Assembly (NCBI GenBank): GCA_910587155.1
Contig: CAJULA010000001.1
Span: 170,867-234,866 of the forward strand
Direction: 5' to 3'
DNA from: an uncultured Lachnospiraceae bacterium
Lineage (GTDB): Bacteria; Bacillota; Clostridia; Lachnospirales; Lachnospiraceae
Length of the DNA stretch: 64,000 nucleotides
The position numbers and the translations under genes are program-made. Positions 24,577 to 33,224 of this stretch are shown one piece after another (the first letter of the stretch is position 1; the number at the start of each line of letters is the position of its first letter). The notes under the pieces were generated by a model. It searched no databases. It was not told the DNA's origin and saw only the letters and a list, made by a program, of their open reading frames with translations.

Positions 24577-27234
24577 ATGAGAAATTTACTGCTGGTACAT
24601 CTGGAAAGCCTGAATTACACAACATACCAGACCAATAAAAAAATGTTTCCCAACCTGCGAAAATGGGAGCAAAAATCCCTGGTATTTTCAAACTATTTTT
24701 CCACGGCAACCTCCACGGTTATGGTTATTTCTGATATGGCATATGGAGGAATGAAGCAGAATGAGCCGTGTGTCACTCTGAGAAGCATACTGCAAAATTA
24801 TTGTTATGAGTCGTCATTTCCGGATGATCTGCAGAAAAAGGGATATCAGGTCAGGGTACTGGCCTACCCTGCAACGAAGGACGGCGATGTGCCCAAATGC
24901 AACGAAAGACACTTTGTCGGATATGACGTGAACATGGAGGAAATGGAGTCATATGAGACTTATGTAAAGACGATGGATGCGGTGATGGCAAAGGAAAAAC
25001 CGTTTGCCGTCTGGGCCTGTAATTATATCAGTAATGTGAATTATTATGTTCATATGCAAGGTGCACACGCTCTGAGCGGATTGCAGCGGTGGGAAGATGG
25101 GTTTGCCTGGATGGACCGTTTTGCGGGTGAACTGTTGGATATACTGGAAAGAAAAGATTTGCTGGAAGATACGACAGTGATTTTTTATGGGGATCACGGG
25201 GATGATTTTTTCGGTCATGGAAAACACAGGGGACTGATGCATGCAATCGAACCTTACGCCTCTTTGATCCATACACCGTTCTGGATTTATGACAGTCGGT
25301 TTAAACCGGAGGAGGCGGATATCCTGATTGATACGACGGATGTTCGGTTGTTGATCGGTTCGCTGTTAAGCATACGGGAAGAAGCGGGACAGAGCCTTAC
25401 CGTCCATGATTTAAAGATATCTGTCAGGAAATATTCACTGGCAAGAAATATCTATGCGGCTCAGAGGCTGAGGGAAAGTACGTTCCACAAGGGTTATAGT
25501 CTGACAGACGGTAAATTCCTGTTTCTGGTGAGCGAACGGGGGATGGAACTGTATCGTATTGATATGGACGGTGCCTGTCAGCATAATCTGTTGGATTACT
25601 TTGATTTTTGTGGAGAGGTGCTGACCTTACACAACATGTCGTTTCGCAGGATGCAGTTCCATTTTCTGGAAATAATGGAAAAAGGCTCCGTCTCGCAGGT
25701 GGAACAAACCTTTTATACATGCAGAAGTGAGTTGATGCGAAAGGTTGAAGAACTGTATGCTTATGCATCTTGCGGGGACAGAGGGACGGAAATAGATTTC
25801 AATCATATTCATTACGGATGGGAAGAACGGGAGAGAAGGAAAGCAGAAAAGCCGGATGTGATGGCCGCGGTACTCAATCGCCTGGCGGATTGTATGTGCA
25901 CTGACAGGCTGGCCGTATATGGGTGCGTGGAAGAAGAACTGAAAGGGCTCTGGCCGTCAATGGAAAAGAAGTGGATTTACGGATTGGCGGACTGCGCCGG
26001 ATATGAGCTGATGTATCTTTCTTTGGAGGACAGAGACGAACTGTGTAACATAAAATCATGGCTTGATGTCAACAGCGGGAAGATCTCGGCAGTCATCCAT
26101 ATCAAAGGGGAAAAAGAGGCGGAAAGGAATAAAAAAGAGTTGCGGGGGATTGGCCATAAGTATTGTAATCCTTCCCTGCTGGCAGGAACACTGTATTTGT
26201 CAGGAAAAATCTTTACTTATCCGGATTCGCTGTCTGTCCCGGATTCGTTTACGGTATTGGCGATAGTAACGTTTAAAAATGATGCCGCTTATCTGAAAAG
26301 AACGACGGAGTATCTCCTGGCGCAGGAAACGGATGTTTTTTTGCTTGATGACGGTTCGGATGACGGAAGCCATGAGATTGCGCAATATTACAGCGAACGG
26401 TACAGTGGTCATGTCTTTTTGAAACGGATAATGACAGGAGAAGCCGGTTATGATCCGGCCGGCTATGCAGAGAAAACAGCATGGGAAATGGATTATGACT
26501 GGTATATGTATTTAGACGCGCGTGAGATGCGCTGCGGCCCGTGGGAGCATAAAAATTTGAGGGAAACGCTTTTTTATATAGATCAGTTGGGTTTCAATGC
26601 GGTCGAAAACATTGTAACGGATTTTGAAGTGATTTCGGATGAGGAGAGCAGAAGAGCGGAAGGAAAGGGATATTTTGACTTCCGCCATAAGGAAAAAGAG
26701 TATTTTCACAGAAGAACATGGAAAAAAGATGAACAGGCGGGCCTGAAAAGAACGGACGGACATATTGTAAGGATTAAGAATCCCCGCATTTTTCCGCTGA
26801 CCATGCTCAGTCGGTATGAGCAGTACGCTGATGAGGAAAAAGCGACTTGTTATGGATGGCTGCCCTGGGATGAGACGGCACATGAACGATACTTTATTTC
26901 CCTGTTTATGGGATGCGCGATTCCCCTTGATACAAAGGAAGAATTTGAAACATACGAAAAATATCTGGTTGGGAAAAGGGTGATCCTTTACGGCGCTGGC
27001 AATTATGGAAAATATGCTTACGAAAAACTGGCAGGGCCGGCGGATATTATAGCATGGGCAGACAGGGAGTCCCGGTATCTTCCGCGTATTTGCGGCAGAG
27101 AGATCAAGGCGGTCAGAGAGGCCGTACAGATGGTGTATGACGCAGTGCTTGTCGCTATTTCCGATGGCAGGATCAGGCAGGAAGTCATACGGGAACTGAC
27201 GGGGATGGGGGTGCCGGAAGAAAAGATTTATTAA
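24577..27234 (+). CDS. Four-part giant: sulfatase/LtaS-like domain, module, GT2-like domain, module
   Basis: An 885-residue protein. Residues 1-280 resemble the alkaline phosphatase/sulfatase superfamily in its LtaS-like form: LLLVHLESLNYTT (metal-binding Glu), YFSTATSTVMVISDMAYG (possible nucleophile Ser/Thr) and VIFYGDHGDDFFGHGKHRG (metal-binding DH, HG, H). Residues about 440-550 are a degenerate copy of the recurrent module (DRLAVYGCVEEEL). Residues about 556-745 are GT2-like (FTVLAIVTFKNDAAYLKRT, VFLLDDGSDDGSHEIA, YDWYMYLDAREM). Residues 800-885 are a full module (KRVILYGAGNYGKYAYEKL, IAWADRESRYL, DAVLVAISDGRI). No signal peptide or helix, so the phosphotransferase-like domain would be cytosolic, unlike LtaS. 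I know of no such domain order. Each domain is identified with fair confidence; the combined function is not. Confidence 0.75.
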   Translation: MRNLLLVHLESLNYTTYQTNKKMFPNLRKWEQKSLVFSNYFSTATSTVMVISDMAYGGMKQNEPCVTLRSILQNYCYESSFPDDLQKKGYQVRVLAYPATKDGDVPKCNERHFVGYDVNMEEMESYETYVKTMDAVMAKEKPFAVWACNYISNVNYYVHMQGAHALSGLQRWEDGFAWMDRFAGELLDILERKDLLEDTTVIFYGDHGDDFFGHGKHRGLMHAIEPYASLIHTPFWIYDSRFKPEEADILIDTTDVRLLIGSLLSIREEAGQSLTVHDLKISVRKYSLARNIYAAQRLRESTFHKGYSLTDGKFLFLVSERGMELYRIDMDGACQHNLLDYFDFCGEVLTLHNMSFRRMQFHFLEIMEKGSVSQVEQTFYTCRSELMRKVEELYAYASCGDRGTEIDFNHIHYGWEERERRKAEKPDVMAAVLNRLADCMCTDRLAVYGCVEEELKGLWPSMEKKWIYGLADCAGYELMYLSLEDRDELCNIKSWLDVNSGKISAVIHIKGEKEAERNKKELRGIGHKYCNPSLLAGTLYLSGKIFTYPDSLSVPDSFTVLAIVTFKNDAAYLKRTTEYLLAQETDVFLLDDGSDDGSHEIAQYYSERYSGHVFLKRIMTGEAGYDPAGYAEKTAWEMDYDWYMYLDAREMRCGPWEHKNLRETLFYIDQLGFNAVENIVTDFEVISDEESRRAEGKGYFDFRHKEKEYFHRRTWKKDEQAGLKRTDGHIVRIKNPRIFPLTMLSRYEQYADEEKATCYGWLPWDETAHERYFISLFMGCAIPLDTKEEFETYEKYLVGKRVILYGAGNYGKYAYEKLAGPADIIAWADRESRYLPRICGREIKAVREAVQMVYDAVLVAISDGRIRQEVIRELTGMGVPEEKIY

Positions 27235-27261
27235 GTGCTGCAAGAGATAAAGGAGTATGGT

Positions 27262-29103
27262 ATGCAGGCGGTTATTTTAGCGGCAGGAATGGGAAAAAGA
27301 TTAAAAGATCTGACCAGGAACAATACAAAATGCATGGTAAAGGTGAATCAGGTGACGCTGATCGAAAGAATGCTGCATCAACTGGAGGAACTTCATCTGT
27401 CCAAAATCGTGATTGTAGCAGGATATATGGGGCAGAAGCTGATTGATTATGTTAAGGCTCTGCAGATCAGGACGCCGGTTATTTTTATCAATAACCCTGT
27501 CTATGAAAAGACAAATAATATTTATTCCCTTATGCTTGCAAAAGAATATCTGATCAGGGAAGACACCATACTTTTGGAGTCAGATCTTATCTTTGAAGAT
27601 AGTGTTCTGCAGACATTAGTGGATGATCCGCGGGAGACATTGGCTCTTGTCGATAAGTATGAGAGCTGGATGGATGGAACCTGCATTAAAATCAGTGAAG
27701 ATGACACCATAGAGGCTTTTATCCCCGGAAAGAAATTTGTTTTCGGGGAGATTCCCGAATATTATAAAACAGTTAACATATACAAATTCAGCAGACATTT
27801 TTCCAAGACGCATTACGTCCCTTTCCTGGAAGCATATTCTGCTGCACTTGGAAACAATGAATATTATGAACAGGTTCTGCGCGTCATAACAATGCTGGAC
27901 GAACCGGAAATCAAAGCAAAAAAACTGGAGGGACAGCTTTGGTATGAGATTGACGACATCCAGGATCTGGATATTGCGTCCTCTATGTTTTCACCGGATG
28001 ATGAGGAAAAGATGCACTTGATGAAAGCGCGTTACGGGGGGTATTGGCGGTACCCCAAACTGGTGGATTTCTGTTACCTTGTCAACCCTTACTTTCCGCC
28101 GCAGAAACTGATGGATGAAATAAAAGCTAATTTTGAGACTATCCTGACCCAGTATCCGTCGGGGCTGGATGTCAATAATCTGCTGGCAGCCAAAAACTTT
28201 GGTGTGAAACAGGAGCACATCCTTGTCGGAAACGGGGCCGCAGAGCTGATCAGATGCCTGATGGAAAAGCTGACGGGAACTGTCGGCTTCCTGTATCCTA
28301 CTTTCCAGGAGTATCCCAACCGTTATCAGGAGGGGCAGGCGGTTGCTTTCATTTCTGACCACACGGATTTTTCCTATACGGCTGATGACCTGATGCGCTA
28401 TTATAGCGACAAAAACATCAGCACACTGGTGTTGGTCAATCCTGACAATCCCAGCGGGAATTACATAGAAAAAAAAGATATGCTCAGACTTCTCGATTGG
28501 TGCAGGGAGCGGAAGATACGCCCGATTGTCGACGAATCGTTTGTTGATTTTGCGGATGAGGAAGACAGCTCATTGATTTCGGAACAGATTATCGCATGCT
28601 TCCCGGCTCTGGTGATTATCAAATCCATATCAAAATCCTATGGTGTTCCCGGCATACGCCTGGGGATTATGGTTTCCGCTGACAGCCTTTTGTTAAACCA
28701 GGTGAGAGAGAAGCTTTCCATCTGGAACATTAATTCTTTCTGCGAATTTTATATGCAGATAGAAGAAAAATACCATGGTGAATATCTCGCCTCTCTCTCC
28801 CGGATCAAAGAGGTGCGCAGAAAATTTACAAAAACGCTTTCAGAGATGGAATTTTTACATGTCATACCGTCCCAGGCCAATTATGTGATGGCGGAAATCA
28901 CAAACGGGATGACGGCAAAGCAGCTGACAAAAATCCTGTTGGTGAAGTATAATCTGCTGATCAAGGATCTGACCGGAAAAACAGGCTGTGAACATCGTCA
29001 GTGCGTGCGGTTTGCGGTAAGAAGGCAAGAGGATAATCAGAAGTTAATCAAAGCGTTATATGAGATTATGGACAAAGCAGGACAGGAAGGGCAGAGGGTA
29101 TGA
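27262..29103 (+). CDS. LicC/PntC-like cytidylyltransferase fused to HisC/CobD-like PLP enzyme
   Basis: A protein of about 613 residues. Residues 1-235 are a sugar-nucleotidyltransferase fold with AVILAAGMGKRLKDLT, KCMVKVNQVTLIERML and NNIYSLMLAKEYL, as in phosphocholine (LicC) and aminoethylphosphonate (PntC) cytidylyltransferases. Residues about 255-613 are a class I/II aminotransferase or phosphothreonine-decarboxylase fold: VNPYFPP, GNGAAELIRCLME, VNPDNPSGNYIEK, VDESFVDFAD and IIKSISKSYGVPGIRLG (lysine in SKS for PLP). The start at 27262 is chosen for AAGGAG. The link suggests making a phospho-amino alcohol or amino acid and activating it as a CDP derivative for the LicD-like enzyme at 36333 (inference). 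It overlaps the next gene by 4 bp. Confidence 0.85.
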   Translation: MQAVILAAGMGKRLKDLTRNNTKCMVKVNQVTLIERMLHQLEELHLSKIVIVAGYMGQKLIDYVKALQIRTPVIFINNPVYEKTNNIYSLMLAKEYLIREDTILLESDLIFEDSVLQTLVDDPRETLALVDKYESWMDGTCIKISEDDTIEAFIPGKKFVFGEIPEYYKTVNIYKFSRHFSKTHYVPFLEAYSAALGNNEYYEQVLRVITMLDEPEIKAKKLEGQLWYEIDDIQDLDIASSMFSPDDEEKMHLMKARYGGYWRYPKLVDFCYLVNPYFPPQKLMDEIKANFETILTQYPSGLDVNNLLAAKNFGVKQEHILVGNGAAELIRCLMEKLTGTVGFLYPTFQEYPNRYQEGQAVAFISDHTDFSYTADDLMRYYSDKNISTLVLVNPDNPSGNYIEKKDMLRLLDWCRERKIRPIVDESFVDFADEEDSSLISEQIIACFPALVIIKSISKSYGVPGIRLGIMVSADSLLLNQVREKLSIWNINSFCEFYMQIEEKYHGEYLASLSRIKEVRRKFTKTLSEMEFLHVIPSQANYVMAEITNGMTAKQLTKILLVKYNLLIKDLTGKTGCEHRQCVRFAVRRQEDNQKLIKALYEIMDKAGQEGQRV

Positions 29104-30170
29104 AAACGGCAGTTATCGGTGGCGGGAACATAGGCACCTTACTTGCGGCTGAAATGCTTCGCAAAGGGCATGAAGTGACAGTTTATACATCACGTCCCGG
29201 GGAGTGGAAAGAGGAGATCAGTGTGCTGGATGCCTCTGATGCGGTTTTATGGCGGGCGAAGACATACCGGGCGACGGATCAGATCGGCGAAGCGCTGCAG
29301 TCGGCTGCTCTGGTATTTATTACGATGCCCGCGCAGATGTTCCCTGCCCTTGCACAGCTCATGGAACCTTATATAAGAAAGGATATGATGCTGGGTGTCG
29401 TTCCGGGGAGCGGAGGAGCGGAATTTATTTTTTCCGACTGGATCAAAAAAGGCAGTACTCTGTTTGGATTTCAGAGAGTACACAGCATTGCGCGGATCAG
29501 GAAGTATGGAGAAGCCGTTTACATGCTGGGGCGGAAACCGGAACTTTACCTTGCTTCCATACCGTCCTCCCAAACGGCTGCCGTTGCATCAATCATGGAA
29601 TCCATATTTGACCTGCCCTGTATATGCCTGCCCAATTACCTGTCCGTCACACTGACCCCTTCCAATCCGATTTTGCACACAACACGGCTGTACAGACTCT
29701 TTGCGGATTATAAGCCGGGCATGGTATATGCGGACAATTACCTGTTTTATAAAGAATGGGATGATGAATCTTCCCAGCTTCTGATTGACTGTGATCAGGA
29801 ACTACAGCGTTTGTGCAGTGTGATCCCGTTGGATTTGAAGCATGTCAAATCGCTTCGGGAGCACTATGAAAGTGATTCGGTTTCCGCGATGACCCGGAAA
29901 ATAAGAAGCATTGAAGCGTTCCAGTCTTTGCGCTCACCTATGAAAAAGGCGGCGGGCGGTTGGGTACCGGATTTTGAATCGAGATATTTTGTGGCTGATT
30001 TTTCTTATGGCCTTAAAATATTGAAGGAAATAGCGATGTTGTTTGACGTCCCGGTTCCCCATATGACGCGGGTATGGGACTGGTATAGGTCTGTCGATGT
30101 AAAAGGTGCAGAGCATTCTTTCGAGCTGGATATGAAGAAAGAAGATCTTATTGCACTTTACAGTCTGTAA
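29100..30170 (+). CDS. Opine/octopine dehydrogenase-family protein
   Basis: A 356-residue protein with an N-terminal Rossmann NAD(P)-binding domain (TAVIGGGNIGTLLAAEMLRKG, VTVYTSR) and the C-terminal all-helical octopine-dehydrogenase-like domain. Segments are LVFITMPAQMFPALAQL, LGVVPGSGGAEF, PSNPILHTTRLYRLFADY (catalytic His region) and YESDSVSAMTRKI. Such enzymes reductively condense an amino acid with a 2-oxo acid, giving a secondary amine. Opine-like groups on surface glycans are known from Gram-negative O-antigens. It is translationally coupled to the upstream cytidylyltransferase-aminotransferase fusion by an ATGA overlap, so the two probably serve one small-molecule decoration (inference). 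Confidence 0.8.
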   Translation: MKTAVIGGGNIGTLLAAEMLRKGHEVTVYTSRPGEWKEEISVLDASDAVLWRAKTYRATDQIGEALQSAALVFITMPAQMFPALAQLMEPYIRKDMMLGVVPGSGGAEFIFSDWIKKGSTLFGFQRVHSIARIRKYGEAVYMLGRKPELYLASIPSSQTAAVASIMESIFDLPCICLPNYLSVTLTPSNPILHTTRLYRLFADYKPGMVYADNYLFYKEWDDESSQLLIDCDQELQRLCSVIPLDLKHVKSLREHYESDSVSAMTRKIRSIEAFQSLRSPMKKAAGGWVPDFESRYFVADFSYGLKILKEIAMLFDVPVPHMTRVWDWYRSVDVKGAEHSFELDMKKEDLIALYSL

Positions 30171-30230
30171 ATATTCGTTGGATGCAAACATTTCAGAAAT
30201 TGAAATCATGTTATCAAGACGGAGAACTAT

Positions 30231-31751
30231 ATGAAAATTCTTGCAAAATACCTCCCCCAATTCCACCGTACCAGAGAAAACGATGCCTGGTGGGGAGAGG
30301 GGTTTACGGAATGGACTGCTGTAAAAAAAGCGGCGCCGCTGTTTGAAGGCCACGATCAGCCGCGGGTCCCCAAAGATGAGAACTACTATGACCTGCTTCA
30401 GAAAGAGACGATGCTCTGGCAGGCGTCTTTGATGGAAAAATACGGGATCGACGGCATGTGCATCTATCACTACTGGTTCAAAGACGGCAGGCAGGTACTG
30501 GAAAAGCCGGCGGAAAACCTGCTTAGATGGAAAGAAGTGCCGATGCCATTTTGCTTTTGCTGGGCGAATGAGACATGGGCCAGATCGTGGAGTAAAATAC
30601 AGAATAAAAACCATTGGTCTGATATTTACGAGCAGAAAAAAAGCAATGGATCAAGCGGGATACTGCTTGATCAGAAATATGGAAGAGAACCGGAATGGAA
30701 AGCGCATTTTGAGTATCTTTTGCCATTTTTCAGAGATGAAAGATATATAAAAGTCAATCATAAACCGCTGTTTGTTATCCATAAGACGTCTGATATAGGG
30801 TGCCTGCCGGAAATGACAGAGTATTTCAGAGAATTGGCAAAGGCATATGGTCTGGATGGTATTTATATGATAGGCTCAGATTGTGCATTGTCAGATAACC
30901 TATACCTGGATTCAGAGTTATATCGTCAGCCGGCAGAGGGGATGCGTAATGCCCCGGCTCACTACGTACACGGATATGATAGTGTTACGATTCGAGAATA
31001 TGATGATATCTGGAAAAATATTCTTTCTCAGAAGGCAAAGCACAATGTATTATTGGAAGGATTTACCGGTTATGATGACACTCCAAGAAGGGGAGCAAAG
31101 GGGACAGTGACGGTTCATGCCACACCGGAAAAGTTTGCCTGTTATCTGTCGGAACTGATGGCAAAAACAGAAGCCAATGGAAACGATATTGTTTTTCTGA
31201 ACGCATGGAATGAATGGGGAGAAGGCATGTACATGGAGCCGGATGAGCTGCATGGGGAAGCTTACTTGCAGGCAGTTTTGTATGCAAAGAAAAACTATAC
31301 GGACAGAGTCAGAAAATATAAAGAAGAAAGAGAAAAGCATACCGGGATTGAGGAGGGGAAAATAGACAGGCAGGCCGGATATCCTGACAAAGATACACGC
31401 TATCTGCATTTTTTTGATAAATGGATGACGCTTCGTGAAGAAGGGTTCTGCGTCGCCAACTGGCTGAATGTCAATGGCTACAAACGGGTTGCAATATATG
31501 GCTATGGAATTTTCGGAAGGCATCTTTGCCATGAATTGGCTGCAAACGGAATTGTGATTACGTATGTTGTTGATCAGAACATTGATAAACTTGATATCGG
31601 ATATGAGACTTTTTTACCTGACGATCAGTTACCAGAGACCGACATCATGATCGTTACTGCGATACAGGATTATGGGACAATTTATAAAGCTCTCAGTGCG
31701 AAAGGTATTAAAAAAATAATATCTTTGAAAACAATGCTGGATGAACGATAA
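30231..31751 (+). CDS. WbsX-type glycosyltransferase/GH99-like protein with C-terminal module
   Basis: Residues 1-360 match the WbsX (Glyco_tran_WbsX) family with a GH99-like TIM barrel: ILAKYLPQFHRTRENDAWWGEGFTEWT, YGIDGMCIYHYWFKDGR, PFCFCWANETWARSW, VFLNAWNEWGEGMYMEPD. These occur in many surface polysaccharide loci and are thought to be glycosyltransferases or hydrolases. Residues 390-506 are the long form of the module: FFDKWMTLREEGFCVANWL, VAIYGYGIFGRHLCHEL, VTYVVDQNIDKL, MIVTAIQDYGTIY. Adding a module to WbsX supports its role as a general appendage in this island. Confidence 0.85.
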   Translation: MKILAKYLPQFHRTRENDAWWGEGFTEWTAVKKAAPLFEGHDQPRVPKDENYYDLLQKETMLWQASLMEKYGIDGMCIYHYWFKDGRQVLEKPAENLLRWKEVPMPFCFCWANETWARSWSKIQNKNHWSDIYEQKKSNGSSGILLDQKYGREPEWKAHFEYLLPFFRDERYIKVNHKPLFVIHKTSDIGCLPEMTEYFRELAKAYGLDGIYMIGSDCALSDNLYLDSELYRQPAEGMRNAPAHYVHGYDSVTIREYDDIWKNILSQKAKHNVLLEGFTGYDDTPRRGAKGTVTVHATPEKFACYLSELMAKTEANGNDIVFLNAWNEWGEGMYMEPDELHGEAYLQAVLYAKKNYTDRVRKYKEEREKHTGIEEGKIDRQAGYPDKDTRYLHFFDKWMTLREEGFCVANWLNVNGYKRVAIYGYGIFGRHLCHELAANGIVITYVVDQNIDKLDIGYETFLPDDQLPETDIMIVTAIQDYGTIYKALSAKGIKKIISLKTMLDER

Positions 31752-31772
31752 GAATTAACGGGCAGGAATTGT

Positions 31773-33224
31773 ATGATTAATGAAAAAATCGTATTCTTTG
31801 GTACAGGCGGAAAATTAAAATATGAAAAAGAAAAACATCCTGAAATTTTTGATCATCTTAATATAGTTGCCTATTTGGATAACAACAGTGCATTGCATAA
31901 AAAAGTGTTAGGTGGTATTCCGATCCTGCCTCCTGAGGAAATCTGCAGACTGGAATATGATAAAATCATCCTTATGGCTGATTATGTAAAAGAGATGTGG
32001 CAGCAACTGATGGTTCTGGGCGTTCCATCAGATAAAATTTTTTTATGGAATGAGTTTCTTTGTGCGGGCAGGCATGGGACATTTATGGAATATGGCAATC
32101 AACGTTCCTTTCATGATGACAGGAAAAAGGTTCTGATGATTTCCACTGACCTGAACTATAACGGTGGGACGATCGCTGTCTTATATGCTGCAATAGCACT
32201 GATGCAACAAAGATACAGCGTAACCGTATCAGCACCTGGAGCAGAGCCAAAACTGATTAAGGAAATGGGCAGACAGAAGATATGTCTGGTAATTGCTCCA
32301 GCCATACATTTCCCTCAGACAGAAGAGATAGAATGGATCAGTCAGTTTGATATTGTTATCGTGAATGTCTTTCAAATGCTCAGATGTGCCTGCATTGTCA
32401 GTAGAGTAAGGCCGGTTCTCTGGTGGCTGCATGAGAGCAGTTCCAGTTATACAAGGGCTTATCCCCTGACAAGAGACAATCACTGGGAATATGACAATGT
32501 AGATGCTATGAAATATCTTCATATTATGGCGGTAAGCGTCAAGGCAAAAGAAAATTTCAATCATTATTATAAATCCCGGATCAGAGAAATCTTACCATAT
32601 GGAATTCCGGATACCTATATGCCAGGGAAGAAAAAAGAACATAAAAAACATGTATTTGCTGTTATCGGTGAGGTATATCAGTTGAAGGCCCAGAAGATTT
32701 TTCTGGAGGCGATATCAATGCTTACAGAGAAGGAAAGAAACAATGTAGAATTTTGGCTCATAGGAAAGTGCGGGAATGATCCTTATGCCAGTGAAGTTAA
32801 GCGGAAGGCCAGGAAAATTTCCGAAATAAAAATGCTGGGAGAGCTTACCCGTGATCAGATGAGAGCAGCATATGAAAATATAGATATTGTTGTCTGCCCG
32901 TCCCTGGAAGAGACGATGTCGCTTACTATAACAGAAGGAATGATGCTGGGAAAAATCTGTATCACAACAGATGCCACCGGGATTTCCGATTATATGGAAG
33001 ATAAGGTAAACGGACTGATCTGTAAGGCAGGAAGTACGGATGGACTGTATCTGAAAATGAAGTGGGTTCTGGAAAATACCGACATGTGGGAACAGATCAG
33101 AAAACAGGCTAGAAAAACGTATGAAAATCATTTCACTATGGAAAAGTTTGGTATAAGACTGCAGAAAGCGATTGAAGATACCATGCATGAAAACAGAGGT
33201 GAAAGGCAGGGAAATCTGGCATGA
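31773..33224 (+). CDS. Rossmann-like module fused to GT4 glycosyltransferase
   Basis: Residues 1-97 carry the module (KIVFFGTGGKLKYEKEK, VAYLDNNSALHKKVLGG, DKIILMADYVKEMWQQL). Residues 115-470 are a GT4/group 1 transferase with LMISTDLNYNGGTIAVLY, LWWLHESSSSYTRAY, VIGEVYQLKAQKIFLEAI, VEFWLIGKCG, DIVVCPSLEETMSLTITEGMMLGK, the EX7E-type donor-binding motif. It overlaps the next gene by 4 bp, ATGA. Cytosolic; donor unknown. Confidence 0.87.
   Translation: MINEKIVFFGTGGKLKYEKEKHPEIFDHLNIVAYLDNNSALHKKVLGGIPILPPEEICRLEYDKIILMADYVKEMWQQLMVLGVPSDKIFLWNEFLCAGRHGTFMEYGNQRSFHDDRKKVLMISTDLNYNGGTIAVLYAAIALMQQRYSVTVSAPGAEPKLIKEMGRQKICLVIAPAIHFPQTEEIEWISQFDIVIVNVFQMLRCACIVSRVRPVLWWLHESSSSYTRAYPLTRDNHWEYDNVDAMKYLHIMAVSVKAKENFNHYYKSRIREILPYGIPDTYMPGKKKEHKKHVFAVIGEVYQLKAQKIFLEAISMLTEKERNNVEFWLIGKCGNDPYASEVKRKARKISEIKMLGELTRDQMRAAYENIDIVVCPSLEETMSLTITEGMMLGKICITTDATGISDYMEDKVNGLICKAGSTDGLYLKMKWVLENTDMWEQIRKQARKTYENHFTMEKFGIRLQKAIEDTMHENRGERQGNLA

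Noticed and set aside
24577..25420. Arylsulfatase assignment for the first domain of the giant protein
   Set aside because: The C/S-x-P-S-R formylglycine site of true sulfatases is absent; LtaS-like motifs fit better.
27262..29103. PntC-AEP transaminase of a phosphonate pathway
   Set aside because: The PLP domain is HisC/CobD-like and no phosphoenolpyruvate mutase or phosphonopyruvate decarboxylase is visible.
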